Below, piece after piece: positions 46,771 through 57,199 of a stretch of 64,000 nt of DNA (positions are counted from its first letter, which is position 1; every line of letters starts with the position of its first letter). Source of the DNA: Ursus arctos (Eukaryota > Chordata > Mammalia > Carnivora > Ursidae); assembly GCF_023065955.2 (NCBI RefSeq), contig NW_026623089.1:30658767-30722766 (forward strand). The letters are read 5' to 3'. Below the pieces are notes generated by a model. That model was not told the origin of the DNA. It saw only the letters and a program-made list of their open reading frames with translations, and did no database searches. Made by a program: the position numbers and the translations under genes.

Positions 46771-46924
46771 TATAGAATCCCAGTCCTAAAGTGATAGCCC
46801 TTTGTGCCATTATTTGGAATCCTTTGTTTTGCATGCCTTGATTCATGACCAGTCTGGCAGAGGGCCCTGGACACATCCCAGGGGACAGTTGTGTCTTCCT
46901 TTCCGCATAGAGTTTTACCCTAAC

Positions 46925-47153
46925 TCAGGGTGTCTCGACCTCTGCACAGCTGGCCTCTGGGGCTAGATCATTCTTTGTTGTCCCGGCTGTCCTGTGCACT
47001 GTAAAATGTTTAGCAGCACCCTTGGCTGTCCCTGCCCACTAGGTGCCAGTACCAACTCCTCCCCAATAGCAATAAGCAGCGATGTCTCCGGACATTGTCA
47101 AATGTCCCCCGGGGTGCGGGGTACAAAATACTCCCAGTTAAGAACCACTGTTC
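46925..47153 (-). repeat. MER20 DNA transposon, nearly complete
   Basis: Read on the minus strand the element starts 'cagtggttcttaactgggag' and runs through 'ggggacatttgacaatgtcc', 'ctgctaaacattttacagtg' and 'cacaggacagcc', ending near 'ggtcgagacaccctgag'. This is the MER20 hAT-Charlie element over almost its whole ~220 bp length, with both terminal repeats. Some MER20 copies act as enhancers in placental mammals. Confidence 0.9.
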
Positions 47154-48084
47154 TAAACAAACTGAAAGACTGAAGTGTTTTGGTGATTTATCTCTAAATG
47201 TGATTTGGAAGAAAGCTGTGCGGGCCCTGGCTGATTCATTTGTAGGTTCTGTCAGAAGAGGGTAGACGGGGCATGCATTTCTGAACTTCCTCCAAGCAGG
47301 TAGCATTTAGAAAGTGTTCTCTCTCCTAAAATAGGGGAGGAGTTTGGGCATTTACAGTTCGCTGCTAATATGCAAGTTGAATTTTACCTGTAAGCCAAAT
47401 TGTTCCGAAGCTGTTAGATTATATCTCTTTATTTGGTAAGAGCTCACACAGTGCCCGAGCTGCTCCAGCTGCGGCACAAGCCCCACTAATAATAATAGCT
47501 TCTAGAACAGCTAGAGGAGAGTGAAGTCCCAAGGGCTTACTATGCCAACATTGACATTGTTAAGGGTAAGGAAACTCACCAACATTGTATGTAAAACTGA
47601 AGAGAAGATGATGCATAAAATACATGTGGTAGAAGGAAAAACGAAGAGTAGGTCGTTTTCCTAGTTGAGAAACTTTGGTAAACACCAGCTGTGCAAACAT
47701 TAACATCATTTTTCCTCAATACAATTAAAACAAAGCTGATTTTTCTCTTTTATTATGCTTTTGGATACATCTACCTTTATCGCATTCCCAATTTCTCCTT
47801 TGGAGTATTCCAGCCAAGAATTTGGCTCTGCCAGAAAGCAAGGATCCTGGTCACGAAGAGGGGACGAGGTTGTCTTAGCCCAGCTGTGCCCCTGGGTCTG
47901 ACTTCAGGCCCAGAGCAGCAGAGAGGGCCACCGGCCCATCAGATAAGAGAGTCATTCTCCATCTTCCGATGGGAATCCACAAAGCCCTCTGTTTCCCTAA
48001 TCCTTCCCCACATAAAGGAGGAACAGCAAGTGAATCTGACCTGCCAAACCACACCCCAGAGTAACATTAGGAGGCATTGGCTGG

Positions 48085-48250
48085 AGAGGAAACTGTCCAC
48101 CTGGCTTTAAACTCAGCCTTGCTGTTCAACCACAGCCCTGCCGCTTAACGTCTCTGAGCCTCCGTTTGCTCCACGCGGTGTTATGTGAGGCTTAGAGGTG
48201 GCATTTGTAAAGTACCCGGCATAGAGCGCAGCACCTGGACACACTGTGGT
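48085..48250 (+). repeat. MIR SINE
   Basis: MIR landmarks: 'tttaaactcagccttgctgt', 'cgtctctgagcctccgtttg' and 'taaagtacccggcatagagc'. Confidence 0.7.
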
Positions 48251-48284
48251 GGTTGATAGCAAGATGCTAAAACAAAAATAGCGA

Positions 48285-48670
48285 TAATCACATTTACGGA
48301 GATCCTCTAGGAGTTATAATTTACATATCCTAAAGCTCACTCGTTTTACATTTATAACGCAGGTTTTTTTATAAATCATTACATTTACAGAGTTTTTTCA
48401 CCACCACTACAATCATTTTAGAAAATGTCCGTGCCCACCCCAATTCCCAAAGACCCTTTTTGCCGGTTTCTGGTGACTGTCCTTCCCGCCCCCAGCCCCA
48501 GGCGACGCTGCTCTCCTTCCTGTTGCTATAGATTCGCCTTTTCCGGAAGTCTCTTGTGGATGGAAGCATACTGGATCAAGCCTCCTCCATCTGGCTCTGT
48601 TCACTTAGCATGTTTTTAACCTCAAATACTTCAGTCCCTTTCCAGCAATATTAGTGTATATTTGGCTAAT
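48285..48670 (-). repeat. Old L1 3' UTR fragment
   Basis: The sequence 'atttacatatcctaaagctc', 'gctatagattcgccttttcc' and 'ctctgttcacttagcatgtt' matches reverse-complement L1 3' UTR sequence. Confidence 0.75.
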
Positions 48671-49679
48671 TCTTACATTTTCCAAGTTCTCCTATAGTCT
48701 TGAAACATTAAGTCTGAGCTAGGGAAGGTAGGTGGTTGTGTCCCCATTTCACAGAGGTGACGAAGAACAGTGGCTTTTAAGAGGCCACCCAGCCAGTTTG
48801 GTGGCAAAGAAATAACTAGAACGCCATCTTCCTGATGAGAGACCACGGGTTTTCCACCAGCTCTTGGATGACCACCACAGAGGAGGGCGGCACGCCCCTC
48901 CCTCTGATCGCAGAAGTGATTTACGAGCAAGGAAGGGGGAAGGAACATGTGGGCTGACTGAAGATATGAAGGGAAGGGAAGCTTAGTAGAGAAGCCAGGC
49001 AGTAAATATGACAGCAACAATGTACCCAGTCCAAATGAGCCCGTGGCATCAAAAAAGAGGAAAAACCCCTGGGAGGAAATTCTGACTTAGGCCTTCTTTC
49101 TACTTCCTTATTTTTCAGACAAGGGTGGTTTTCCCCCCCTTCCCTGAAATCTTCCATCAAAATCTATGAGTCGCCAAGGGTATTTTAATAGGGTCAATCA
49201 GGTACTAAGGCCTTGAAGAACAGCATCAGTTTGGTCCACTAGCCGATGAAACACAGTTGGACTCCGACTCCAGATGACATTTCAGTTCATTGTCATGTGA
49301 AATATTAAAAATTCCAAATGTAATCTCTTTTTCAAAATGTTTCCAAAATGTTTTCCAGAGTCACATCAAGGTCAGGTAACACCTACATGGGAGTCACTTG
49401 GAGGGGCCGTTCCCTCACGGGGTGCTGGGGAGGCAACACCACACACTCTTGGCTGTTCTTCTCATTCGTGAGCATTCATGGAAATTAGCCCCGTGTAAGA
49501 ACCGAATGTAGGAGATGAGTGGGTGGGCTCTGAGTGAAGGCCTAAAGGCCTCTCTCTAGTAAAAGTACGTGAGAATGAGCTTTATGACTTCTATTCTTAA
49601 TAGTTCTTGAGGCCCTTTTCTTGGGTTTGGGATAGGGGGTCTGTCAGATGAGGTGGCATGGTGTGTGCTTGTCCTCGAG

Positions 49680-49790
49680 TTATAAATTCTGAGGGGCAGA
49701 GGTGTATCTTGCTTCCCCATCTCTTGCACAACCCCTAAAACAGTGCTCTTCACCTACCAGGATCTCAGTAATTCTTAGTAAATGAGGATT
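49680..49790 (+). repeat. Probable L2 LINE fragment
   Basis: The 'gaggggcagaggtgtatctt', 'cccctaaaacagtgctcttc' and 'gatctcagtaattcttagta' text fits a diverged L2 tail. Confidence 0.45.
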
Positions 49791-50797
49791 CCCTCCGTGC
49801 TCGCCCATTTGTGCTTTATCTTGCAAACTAAAATAAGACATACTGAGGGCAGGTCCAACCTATATTTACAGTATCCCCTATAGGTCCAATAGGAATTGTG
49901 GGCTTAGAAATGTAGTAGGTTCTTAATAAAATATATATTCAGTTCAATATAATTCAATAAAGAGCCTTTGTCTCCCTGAGCCATAATGTGCCGGCAGGCG
50001 AGCGTCAGCCTGAGAGGAGGCAGGCAGGAGACGCTGAGGGCAGCAGGCTTGGTGTCTGGCTCTCCCCCTCGCGGCCTGCTCTGTCCCAGCGGGGAAGGTC
50101 TTCCTGTCCTCAGTTCTTCCCTCAAGATTGTCTGCTTTCTGTCTTAGGTAGCCAGGGGGGAAATGAGGTACAGTGGGCAAGGCCCTCTGGGTCCCTTCTG
50201 TGACTTTGGAAGATGAGATTTGGGCAGTAGCTTGTCATTTGTCTCAGTCTGCCTGTCTGTGCAACGGGCAGAGGCCCTGAGAATTCCGAGGTGAATGAAC
50301 AGCCGCTAGATGTGAGGGTAGGTAAGTGTAAGTCAGGGTGATTATGCAAGAGCGTGCCTGTAGGCACGTAGCAGGAGTCTGTGTCTCTCCGTCTCTAGGC
50401 ACCGCTGGTGCGCACATCTGTGCGGCGTTCGTAGAGGCAAGTGTGTGCTCTTGGCTCCCTCCCGTAGGAACCCTGTGGGCCCTTCACCGAACCCGCAGAA
50501 TCAGGGGGCTCTGCACTTGTCCCATGGGGGAAAAGAGAAAGTCATTTAGAAATGTCAAGATGGAGTCCCTAATTCACATCCTCGTTCCGAGCTTATAAAC
50601 TGACATTATTTAAATATATCATCACCTTTGCCTACAGATTTTCCCCAATAGCATCAATGTAACCACCGATACGTGCTTAACTGAAAGAAACCAAAAATGC
50701 GCCTGTATTTCTGAGCTTCTCGGGAAGGCCAGCCTCACTGTGACCATCGGCCGCAGGGTCAGGAGTTGGGGACTAACCTGTGTGTATGTTTGTGCAG

Positions 50798-50867
50798 GTC
50801 GTAACAGTGGGGCCTGGGACACCAAGTCGCCTTCTCCTGCTGCACCGTCCCCACTGCCCAGGGCCGG
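50798..50867 (+). CDS. BLNK: BLNK exon 9 (residues ~228-251), proline-rich
   Basis: The 70 bp exon follows TGTGCAG and ends before GTGAGT. It completes Gly228, encodes RNSGAWDTKSPSPAAPSPLP then RA, and leaves two bases of Gly251. The PSPLPR motif (Arg249, human Arg247) is intact. It is the second PxxxPR motif reported to bind CIN85 SH3 domains. The segment is otherwise disordered and rich in Pro, Ser and Ala, as in the human protein. Confidence 0.96.
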
Positions 50868-51551
50868 GTGAGTACCTGCTGTGCGGTGTGAGCGGATGGT
50901 CTCCACCACTGTCGTGGCAGGGCCCGCGGGAGTCCACGAAGAGGCCCTGCCTGAGAACCTGGGGGGAAGCGGGTGCTTTTCTGCCACCTCCATCCAGAAC
51001 AGCAGATACGGGTGTGCCTTGTGTCACAATAGGTGTGTTCCTGAAGAGTGTGCAAATGAAGGCCCTGCTCTGCTCTCCTCCACCCCCGTGGCATGCTCCG
51101 AGTTGGACGAGGGGGTCCCCTGCTGAAATTAAGACTAGCAGTCTTTCCTCCCCTAAATTTTTAGTTAAATCTTGAGTTCAGTGACTTGTGTTCCAGCAGA
51201 CAGAAGCTCCAGCACCTGAATAATTTTGAGACCCACGAGCAGGTTGCATCTTCACTTTCTACTCCTCCACGTCTCTTTCAAGTAGTTAGTGATCTATAAA
51301 CAAACACCCAACCGTATACACTGGATGGTTTGATCCAAGCCACACTGCCGAGGTTCCTTTCAAAGGTGAAATAAGAGAGTCATTCTTTCTTATTGAATTT
51401 AAAAGAGCTTTGTAAACTGTTAGGAGATGTAATAAATATCACAAACAGTGACCCCATAATTTTATATTGATTCAATAGGATATTTTAAAAGCATGCTTAC
51501 ATATATGCAAAGCCGGCCTGCATGATTGTAATCTTAATTCTGCTTCTGTGT

Positions 51552-51801
51552 AAAGTAAAGACTTTTTTAAAAAAGATTTATTGATTAGAGAGAGAAAGAG
51601 AGAGAGTGCCTCAGGGGGAGGAGCAGAGAGAGAGAGAGAAACTAAAGCAGACTCCAAGCTGAGCTTGGAGCCCGAGGCAAGGCTTGATCTCACGACCCTG
51701 AGATCACGGCCAAGATCACAATTCTGAGATGATGACCTGGGCCAAAACCAAGAGTCAGACACTTATCCGACTGAGCCACCCAGACGCCCCAAAGCAAAGA
51801 C
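51552..51801 (-). mobile_element. Can-SINE with internal extra segment
   Basis: The minus-strand SINE occupies about 51563-51790 between 'aaagtaaagac' and 'aaagcaaagac' (one mismatch). Compared with other copies, the region after 'gaccctgagatca' (about 51697) carries about 26 extra bases, including a second 'gatcac' and a second 'tgagat', before 'tgacctgggcc'. It looks like a local duplication. Confidence 0.92.
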
Positions 51802-51837
51802 ATTCTTAAGGTCAAGGGTTTATTAACCCAAATTTCT

Positions 51838-52005
51838 CCCTTGGCTCTGCTTTATCACTTTGGGCAAGTTACTTAATCTCTCTGAGCCTCAGTTTCCTAA
51901 TCTCTAAAATGTAACAATAATATCCATTTTAAGAGGTCACTGGGAGGTTTAAATAACAAATGAAAAGCTTAACCCAGTGCCAGGCACTTAGGAGTTGTTA
52001 GTGTT
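51838..52005 (+). repeat. MIR SINE
   Basis: Clear MIR: 'tttgggcaagttacttaatc', 'tctctgagcctcagtttcct' and 'taacccagtgccaggcactt'. Confidence 0.88.
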
Positions 52006-52414
52006 CTTCCCCCAGTCTTCCATCTCAGCCAAAAACAAAGCAAGAGAGAGAGAAGGTGAGAGAGAGGCTTTAAAATAAATACAGAAGAGAAGCATATACC
52101 CTTAAAATATTAGATTACAGTCTCTATCGGAACCAAGACAAATCAGAACGTTAGCTCAGAAAACCCCCTCAGGACCACAGATCACCGTGGTTCTCACACT
52201 TGCATTGGTCTTGGATTTCTCTGTTCGGGATGAAATCCTAGGCAGATGTCTAGTAGAGAAGAAGTCACTTGAGCAGGGCAGCAGTTGGCAGGGGAGGTGC
52301 TGGGGGCAACCTCCTCTACCAGGCTGTCCTCCTACCTCCACCCTTGGCCCCAGGCAGTAGCCTGAGGGTGCCGTTCGAGACTGGGAGGGCTCTGCACTCA
52401 CACTTTGAAAATAC

Positions 52415-52550
52415 TGACTCTAGTCCTCATTTTACAGACAAGGAAATTCAAAGCTCCAACAGGCCTCCCAGGCAAGAGCAAGAGGCCTGAGGTCACAGAG
52501 TCCTGAGCAGCAGGACTGGAAGGAGAGTTCAGCGCTCCTGATTCCCTGGC
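52415..52550 (-). repeat. MIR SINE fragment
   Basis: Reverse-complement MIR: 'cctcattttacagacaagga', 'aggcctgaggtcacagagtc'. An insertion seems to lengthen the middle. Confidence 0.65.
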
Positions 52551-52788
52551 CACTGGCGCTCCAGTTTATCCCCAGTTAGCTCTTTGCCATCTGTCAGTGG
52601 ACCCTGTGTGCAGCCAGGAGGATCCCGGCTAAACCCTCTATCCAGCCCTCTCTGCCCTTCAAGGACAGTCTCCCATCACACTCCTATCACGTTAATGATG
52701 CTAGTTGAAATTCGAGAGTAAAATGATAAGTAGTCCGCTCCGCTTTACTTGTGATGTTTTAACAAAGCCCCATCTTTTTATCCCCCAG

Positions 52789-52816
52789 GAAGAAACCAGC
52801 CGCACCACTGAAGACA
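52789..52816 (+). CDS. BLNK: BLNK exon 10 (residues ~251-260), 28 bp microexon
   Basis: The exon lies between CCCCCAG and GTAAGT. It completes Gly251, encodes KKPAAPLKT and ends in phase 0. Human has KKPTTPLKT. It is too short to stand out as an open frame and is called from splice signals, phase and homology. The 28 bp length means that skipping would shift the frame. Confidence 0.94.
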
Positions 52817-53601
52817 GTAAGTTCATTTTGCATTTAAATGGGTCTCATCTGTCCGGCAAGGCTTATTCCCTTATTTAAAGCTGATAACGCTTCCAAGCTA
52901 AGGTGAACGCAGCAGTTCTGGGCAGAAAGTTGCTGCCCAGACTGTCCAAGAGAAATTCTGCGCTCTCGGTTCGCCCGCAAAGATGCCGCCTGGGAGGGGC
53001 TCCTCCTCACGTGACCCAGCGCGGCTCCACGGAGCGGGAGTGGCAGATCCGGGGTGGAAGCCAGGCTCCCTGCCTGCCCCGACATCTGCCTTCCCCACGG
53101 GGAGCCCCTGTGCCTGCTTTTCCATCTGCTGGCCTGGGAGCTAGCACAGAGGCCTGACGAAGCTCCGATTCTGGCCGGAATGCGGGGAACCTGGGCCAGC
53201 CCACTATTTGAGGAAGCCCACCGTGACCCGGTACCTACTCCGTAGCCTGACATTTATAGTCACTTAGCAAACACTGAGGTGGGGCCCTAAGACCAAAGCC
53301 AGATGCCACAGACCTACGGCCAGCAGCTACGGGGGTCACAGTATCCATCAACCCTGTTGACAGAGCAGGGAAGTCCCTACACCAGGATGACACTGATCCT
53401 TCCATGACCCACTTCTAGTCCATTGTCACATAATGCAAACGTTGGGCTGGGAACTTGGTGTTTTTTATCGTTGTCCTTGTGATTGAAAGAATAGCTATGC
53501 ACCAAAGAAATGTCCTCCCCAAATACTTATTTTAATAATATTGCTTTGACATTTATTTCTACATTCCTCTGTATTGAATATCCTTGCCTTTTTTTTAATA
53601 G
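52817..53601 (+). other. BLNK intron 10
   Basis: The donor is GTAAGT and the acceptor, after a T run, is TTAATAG. A GC-rich stretch lies at about 52900-53240, in which overlapping open frames on both strands look like by-products of base composition. No named repeat is seen. Confidence 0.9.
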
Positions 53602-53644
53602 ATTCCAGTTGCCTGCCCACAAAGTGCCTCAAGTGTTTGTGAAG
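53602..53644 (+). CDS. BLNK: BLNK exon 11 (residues ~261-275)
   Basis: The 43 bp exon follows TTAATAG and ends before GTAAAT. It encodes IPVACPQSASSVCE plus one base of Glu275. Human reads TPVASQQNASSVCEE at this place, so the SSVCE end is conserved while the start has diverged. No known docking motif lies in this part. Confidence 0.95.
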
Positions 53645-54436
53645 GTAAATCTATATTATTCTAAAGGATGAGTATGTCCTCTTAAAATTATTTGAATTAA
53701 GCATTTGTACATAAGTGTATTTCTAAATTGCTTTCACTATTTATAAGGCAGTTGTATATTTGAAACTCAGTTTTCTAAACAAAATGGCCTTCACTTTGCA
53801 AAGAGTAGTAAGGACCCGAGCTTTTGTGCCAGTTTCTTCGGAGCAAGGCTATGGTCTGCATGCTCCAAACCTGCCTGCTCGTAGACATATAACTTCCCAG
53901 AAATGGTGCCATGGCCACAGAGAGGAAGCCTTAGTCGGAGCTATTCATGCATCCTAGAACTAATAGCTTAGTTAGGGTAATGAAATTTTTAAAAATCTGT
54001 TTATTCGAACAAGTTCTTTTGCTAAGTGTTCAAAATAATGTTTTCTGAATTCAAATATCTGTTTTAGTACATCTCCAAATGTTTTCCTTTGTCTTATCAT
54101 AACCTAAAAATCTTACATATACTTTTAATTAGAATTTTCCCATTAAAAAAATACTTGTATTTGAAAAATACTGGGAGGAAAAAAAACCCAGAAAGAAGTA
54201 AGAATTACCCATATTCTCAACACTTAAAACACGATATAGAAGTTAGAGTCCTGAACCCATCTAATTCACAACGGGAGCTACCCAGGGTTCAAGCCGAGTG
54301 AGTGTTCTCCCTGCTTCCTGAGTTCACGTGGGCACATCTCCATAAAATGTCCTGGTTTCTCCGATGATGAATGGTGGACATTCTCTGAATGTGTCCTACA
54401 ACTTGCCTGTCTGCTTTAACTGCTGCACTGGGTTGG

Positions 54437-54496
54437 TTTTTTGTTTTGTTTTGTTTTGTTTTGTTTTGTTTTGTTTTGTTTGTTTTGTTTTGTTTT
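54437..54496. repeat. (GTTTT)n microsatellite
   Basis: About eleven TTTTG units with one shortened unit (TTTG) near 54480. It could be the remnant tail of a minus-strand retroposon, but no element body follows. Confidence 0.95.
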
Positions 54497-54910
54497 ACAT
54501 GTGTTTCCCACTTCTTTTTTCTTCCAGGCTATTTCTGAGGTATCCCTTCCTTTCTGCTGTCTTCCTTTCTTTCGTCTGCCTGTCCGTTGAGGCTTTTGCC
54601 TTGCTGTCCTTCCATTCCTTAGAGTCTTCCATGCTTGTTGAGCAGGGAATAGGCTCAAGGAATAGTGGAGCCTTAGGGTGAGCCTCTGCAGGAAGTAAGC
54701 TCAACCCTGTCCAGATTCCATTGGCTTCAGGGGCCTTTGAAAACCAGCAGAGAAGGAGCCCATGGTGTGCCCCATGCAGCATGGGTCTCCTCGTTGCCAA
54801 ACAGCTCCTAGGGCAAGAGCTTGGCATACCATCTGTTTTGTGACTTGTTTCAAGAACAGAGGCAACCATCATCCAAACCCAGTGTGGGTAAACAGCCTCT
54901 TCTCATCTAG

Positions 54911-54938
54911 GGAAGGAGGGAGGGAGGGAGGGAGGGAG
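54911..54938. repeat. (GGGA)n microsatellite
   Basis: About six GGGA units after a degenerate start 'ggaagga'. It has G-quadruplex potential on this strand. Confidence 0.92.
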
Positions 54939-55936
54939 CCCCCAGGACCGCAGAGGCAAAGCAGGTTGGTCAAAACTCAGCAGGCTGTGGGAACCAGGTG
55001 TGTGTATTGTTGCTCCTTCTGAAATTACCAAGCTGTAAAACCATGAAAAAAATATCTCACATGATTGCTCAAAGTAACTTGCCATAGACTTGAAACATTC
55101 TTCAGGGATTCAAGGCTTCCGAATTTTGCTGCATTACAAGAACCCCCAAAGTCTATCTTACCATATTTGAATCTTTGAGTTCACACTAGCTTTATTCCTT
55201 TTAGGTTCCTGTAATGGAAGACCAAGACCTTTCTTCCATGTGGGACACAAACCCATAGACATACCCAGATTTTAACACACCCTGGACCAAATTTGAGGAA
55301 GAATAAAGCATTAAAGTAATTTATAATCACATTTATCAGTGGTTCAGCAGTAAATTTCTTACTGTTCAATATAAATTTCTTACATTTCAGGTTACACCCA
55401 TTTTCCTGTGTACTAGTTTTAACTCTACCCCTTCCTCTCCCACTCAGAAAAACACAATGAAATGCAAGTGAGATTAAATTATAGGGATGACCTTAGTTTT
55501 TCAAAAAGAGTAGATTATTTGCAAACTCTGATATTTTACCTTTTATCAGTAAAAATTACTTATACCACCACTTATGACTGATGACGATACGCCAGGGTGC
55601 TGTAACACCTGTGTGGGGGACGCCGGTGTGGTTCAAACTGGTTTGTCTCTGGCTGCCACCTGTACTCACACACTTGAAGGTCGACCCCATAGGCTCGGTC
55701 CCCATGGATATTGCTGCAGAGTGGTAAGGTGTGCCTAACGCTGCTGGGTAGGAGTCCTGGTCCTCATCATGCAGACACATCACCAGACTGACAGGTGCAT
55801 AAACAGCATCCTGGTGAAAGACATGTTCATGGGAAGACATTGGACCAAACCTGGGTCTTCTCAGTTGATGTTGCTGGGTTTGGACAAGGAGACAGACGTT
55901 TCATTCTAGCCTAATATGAGAATTTTCTTAATGCAG

Positions 55937-56021
55937 AAAAACCTATACCTGCTGAACGCCACCGAACATCCAGTCACAGACAAGAAAACATGCAGTCATC
56001 AGCGTTTCCTCCTGCCCAGAA
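55937..56021 (+). CDS. BLNK: BLNK exon 12 (residues ~275-303)
   Basis: The 85 bp exon lies between AATGCAG and GTAAGA. It completes Glu275, encodes KPIPAERHRTSSHRQENMQS then SAFPPAQ, and leaves two bases of Lys303. Human has KPIPAERHRGSSHRQEAVQS. This is part of the flexible linker before the SH2 domain. A Can-SINE starts only 33 bp after the exon end (target-site duplication from 56040). Confidence 0.96.
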
Positions 56022-56039
56022 GTAAGAACACTTTCCTTT

Positions 56040-56277
56040 AAAAATAAGTTTCCCCGGGGGCGTCTGAGTGGCTCAGTTGGTTAAGCAACTGCCTTCGGCT
56101 CAGGTCATGACCCAGGGTCCTGGGATCGAGCCCCGTCAGGCTCCCTGTGCAGTGGGGAACCTGCTTCTCTTTCTCCCTCTGCCGCTCTCCCTGCTTGTGA
56201 CTTCCTGCTCTCTTTCTATCAAATAAATAAATAAAATCTTCAAATAAATAAAGAAATAAAATAAAAATAAGTTTCCC
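56040..56277 (+). mobile_element. Can-SINE 33 bp from a splice donor
   Basis: The SINE (about 56055-56262) starts 'ccgggggcgtctgagtggct' and ends in 'aaataaataaataaaatctt' plus an AAATAA-rich tail. Perfect 15 bp duplications 'aaaaataagtttccc' lie at 56040-56054 and 56263-56277. It inserted in sense orientation just inside intron 12. Confidence 0.95.
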
Positions 56278-56344
56278 TAACACCTGTATTGTCACACTGC
56301 ACAGTGACACTGGCTTGTATTGTAAAGATCTGACATTTAATTGC

Positions 56345-56475
56345 ATTGCAATTAAATTTTTTAAATTTTAATTTAAGCTAATTTACATTCAATTAACTAA
56401 CATATAGTGTATTATTAGTATCAGAGGTAGAGTTCAGTGGCTCATCAGTTGTTTATAACACCCAGTGCTTGTTAA
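56345..56475 (-). repeat. L1 3' end fragment
   Basis: Reverse-complement carnivore L1 3' UTR: 'attcaattaactaacatata', 'ggtagagttcagtggctcat' and 'gtttataacacccagtgctt'. The same landmarks occur at the start of the L1 at 13258. Confidence 0.8.
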
Positions 56476-56793
56476 ATTTTAAAAAGTGTTGAATAGGAAA
56501 AAAGCTTTAGAAGAACTGCTTAGAATCACAAAGACCTAATATTTGGGTTAATTATTGGTCTTAACTAAAATCTAACACCTTAGTCAAGTCTCTTCCTTTT
56601 TAAAAACCAAAGGGGACAGTTTTACTTACCTTGAAGGCTTTGATGCCTTTCCTCTCTTTAGATAGGTTTTATTGGCCATTTGTGTTGACTCCTTTATGAT
56701 GCGTCTGCTCAGAGCATCTTCCGTGCAAGCAAAATGTCAAACTTATTCATCTTGTGCTTTGCCTTTTAATTAATCTGAAATTCTTCCTTTCAG

Positions 56794-56825
56794 ACAAATC
56801 CATCACAAACCCATACCTCTGCCAA
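56794..56825 (+). CDS. BLNK: BLNK exon 13 (residues ~303-314), 32 bp
   Basis: The exon follows TTTCAG and ends before GTAAGT. It completes Lys303, encodes QIHHKPIPLP and gives one base of Arg314. Together with exon 14 it forms PIPLPR, the third PxxxPR motif (human Arg313) reported to bind CIN85. The motif Arg codon is split by intron 13. Human reads QIHQKPIPLPR. Confidence 0.95.
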
Positions 56826-57199
56826 GTAAGTACAGTGAAGTCATGGAAAGCACGATCAGGTTGTGGGTAAGGCTGGCTCCTCGTGTCTCAGCAACATGTC
56901 TGGCTGGAGGATGTTAGTTCCTCTCTGGCTTGTTTCCTTTTCTGTTAAATGGAGCCAAGAATATTTATTTCACAGAGTTATTTTCAAAAGTAAATAACTT
57001 TGGGATAATTTTTACTTTCTTCCTTTTTAATATTGATTGAATAGTTCACTGGTCATACTAGTCATCTTTTACATTCAATTTTTTAATAAAAACAGTACAA
57101 CCGTTTTCAGAATAAGAGGGTTAAGTACCTGATATAGTGCTTTGAATGCAGAAGGTCTGCAATAAATGATAGCTATTTAAGTTAAAGCTCAAGTCATGC

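Larger units (their letters stand above)
43595..50797 (+). other. BLNK intron 8
   Basis: This 7.2 kb intron contains a Can-SINE, three MIRs, an L2, a (CA)17 array, a full MER20 and an L1 fragment. The longest frame in the window (43952-44626) lies here, but it runs through a MIR and has no protein resemblance. I recognise nothing clear in 44400-44990, 46040-46590, 47160-48080 or 48700-50790, apart from possible small MIR or L2 traces. Confidence 0.9.
50868..52788 (+). other. BLNK intron 9
   Basis: The donor is GTGAGT and the acceptor CCCCCAG. It contains a Can-SINE with an unusual internal segment, and two MIRs. The first 680 bp and 52010-52410 show no gene or clear repeat. Confidence 0.9.
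53645..55936 (+). other. BLNK intron 11
   Basis: The donor is GTAAAT and the acceptor AATGCAG. The intron contains a (GTTTT)n array, a (GGGA)n array and, at 55556-55870, a GC-rich block with an open frame on the minus strand that I cannot identify. The other parts (53650-54430, 54500-54900, 54940-55550) show nothing clear. Confidence 0.9.
56022..56793 (+). other. BLNK intron 12
   Basis: A short intron with a GTAAGA donor and TTTCAG acceptor. A Can-SINE and a small L1 3' fragment make up almost half of it. The remaining 56480-56790 is unique, AT-rich sequence. Confidence 0.9.

Noticed and set aside
52834..53253. Overlapping frames on both strands in intron 10, one of 139 codons
   Set aside because: High GC lowers stop frequency; neither strand shows protein-like motifs, and the region lies between firm BLNK exons.
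54416..54658. Lys/Gln/Asn-rich minus-strand frame
   Set aside because: It is a translation of the (GTTTT)n array and its flank.
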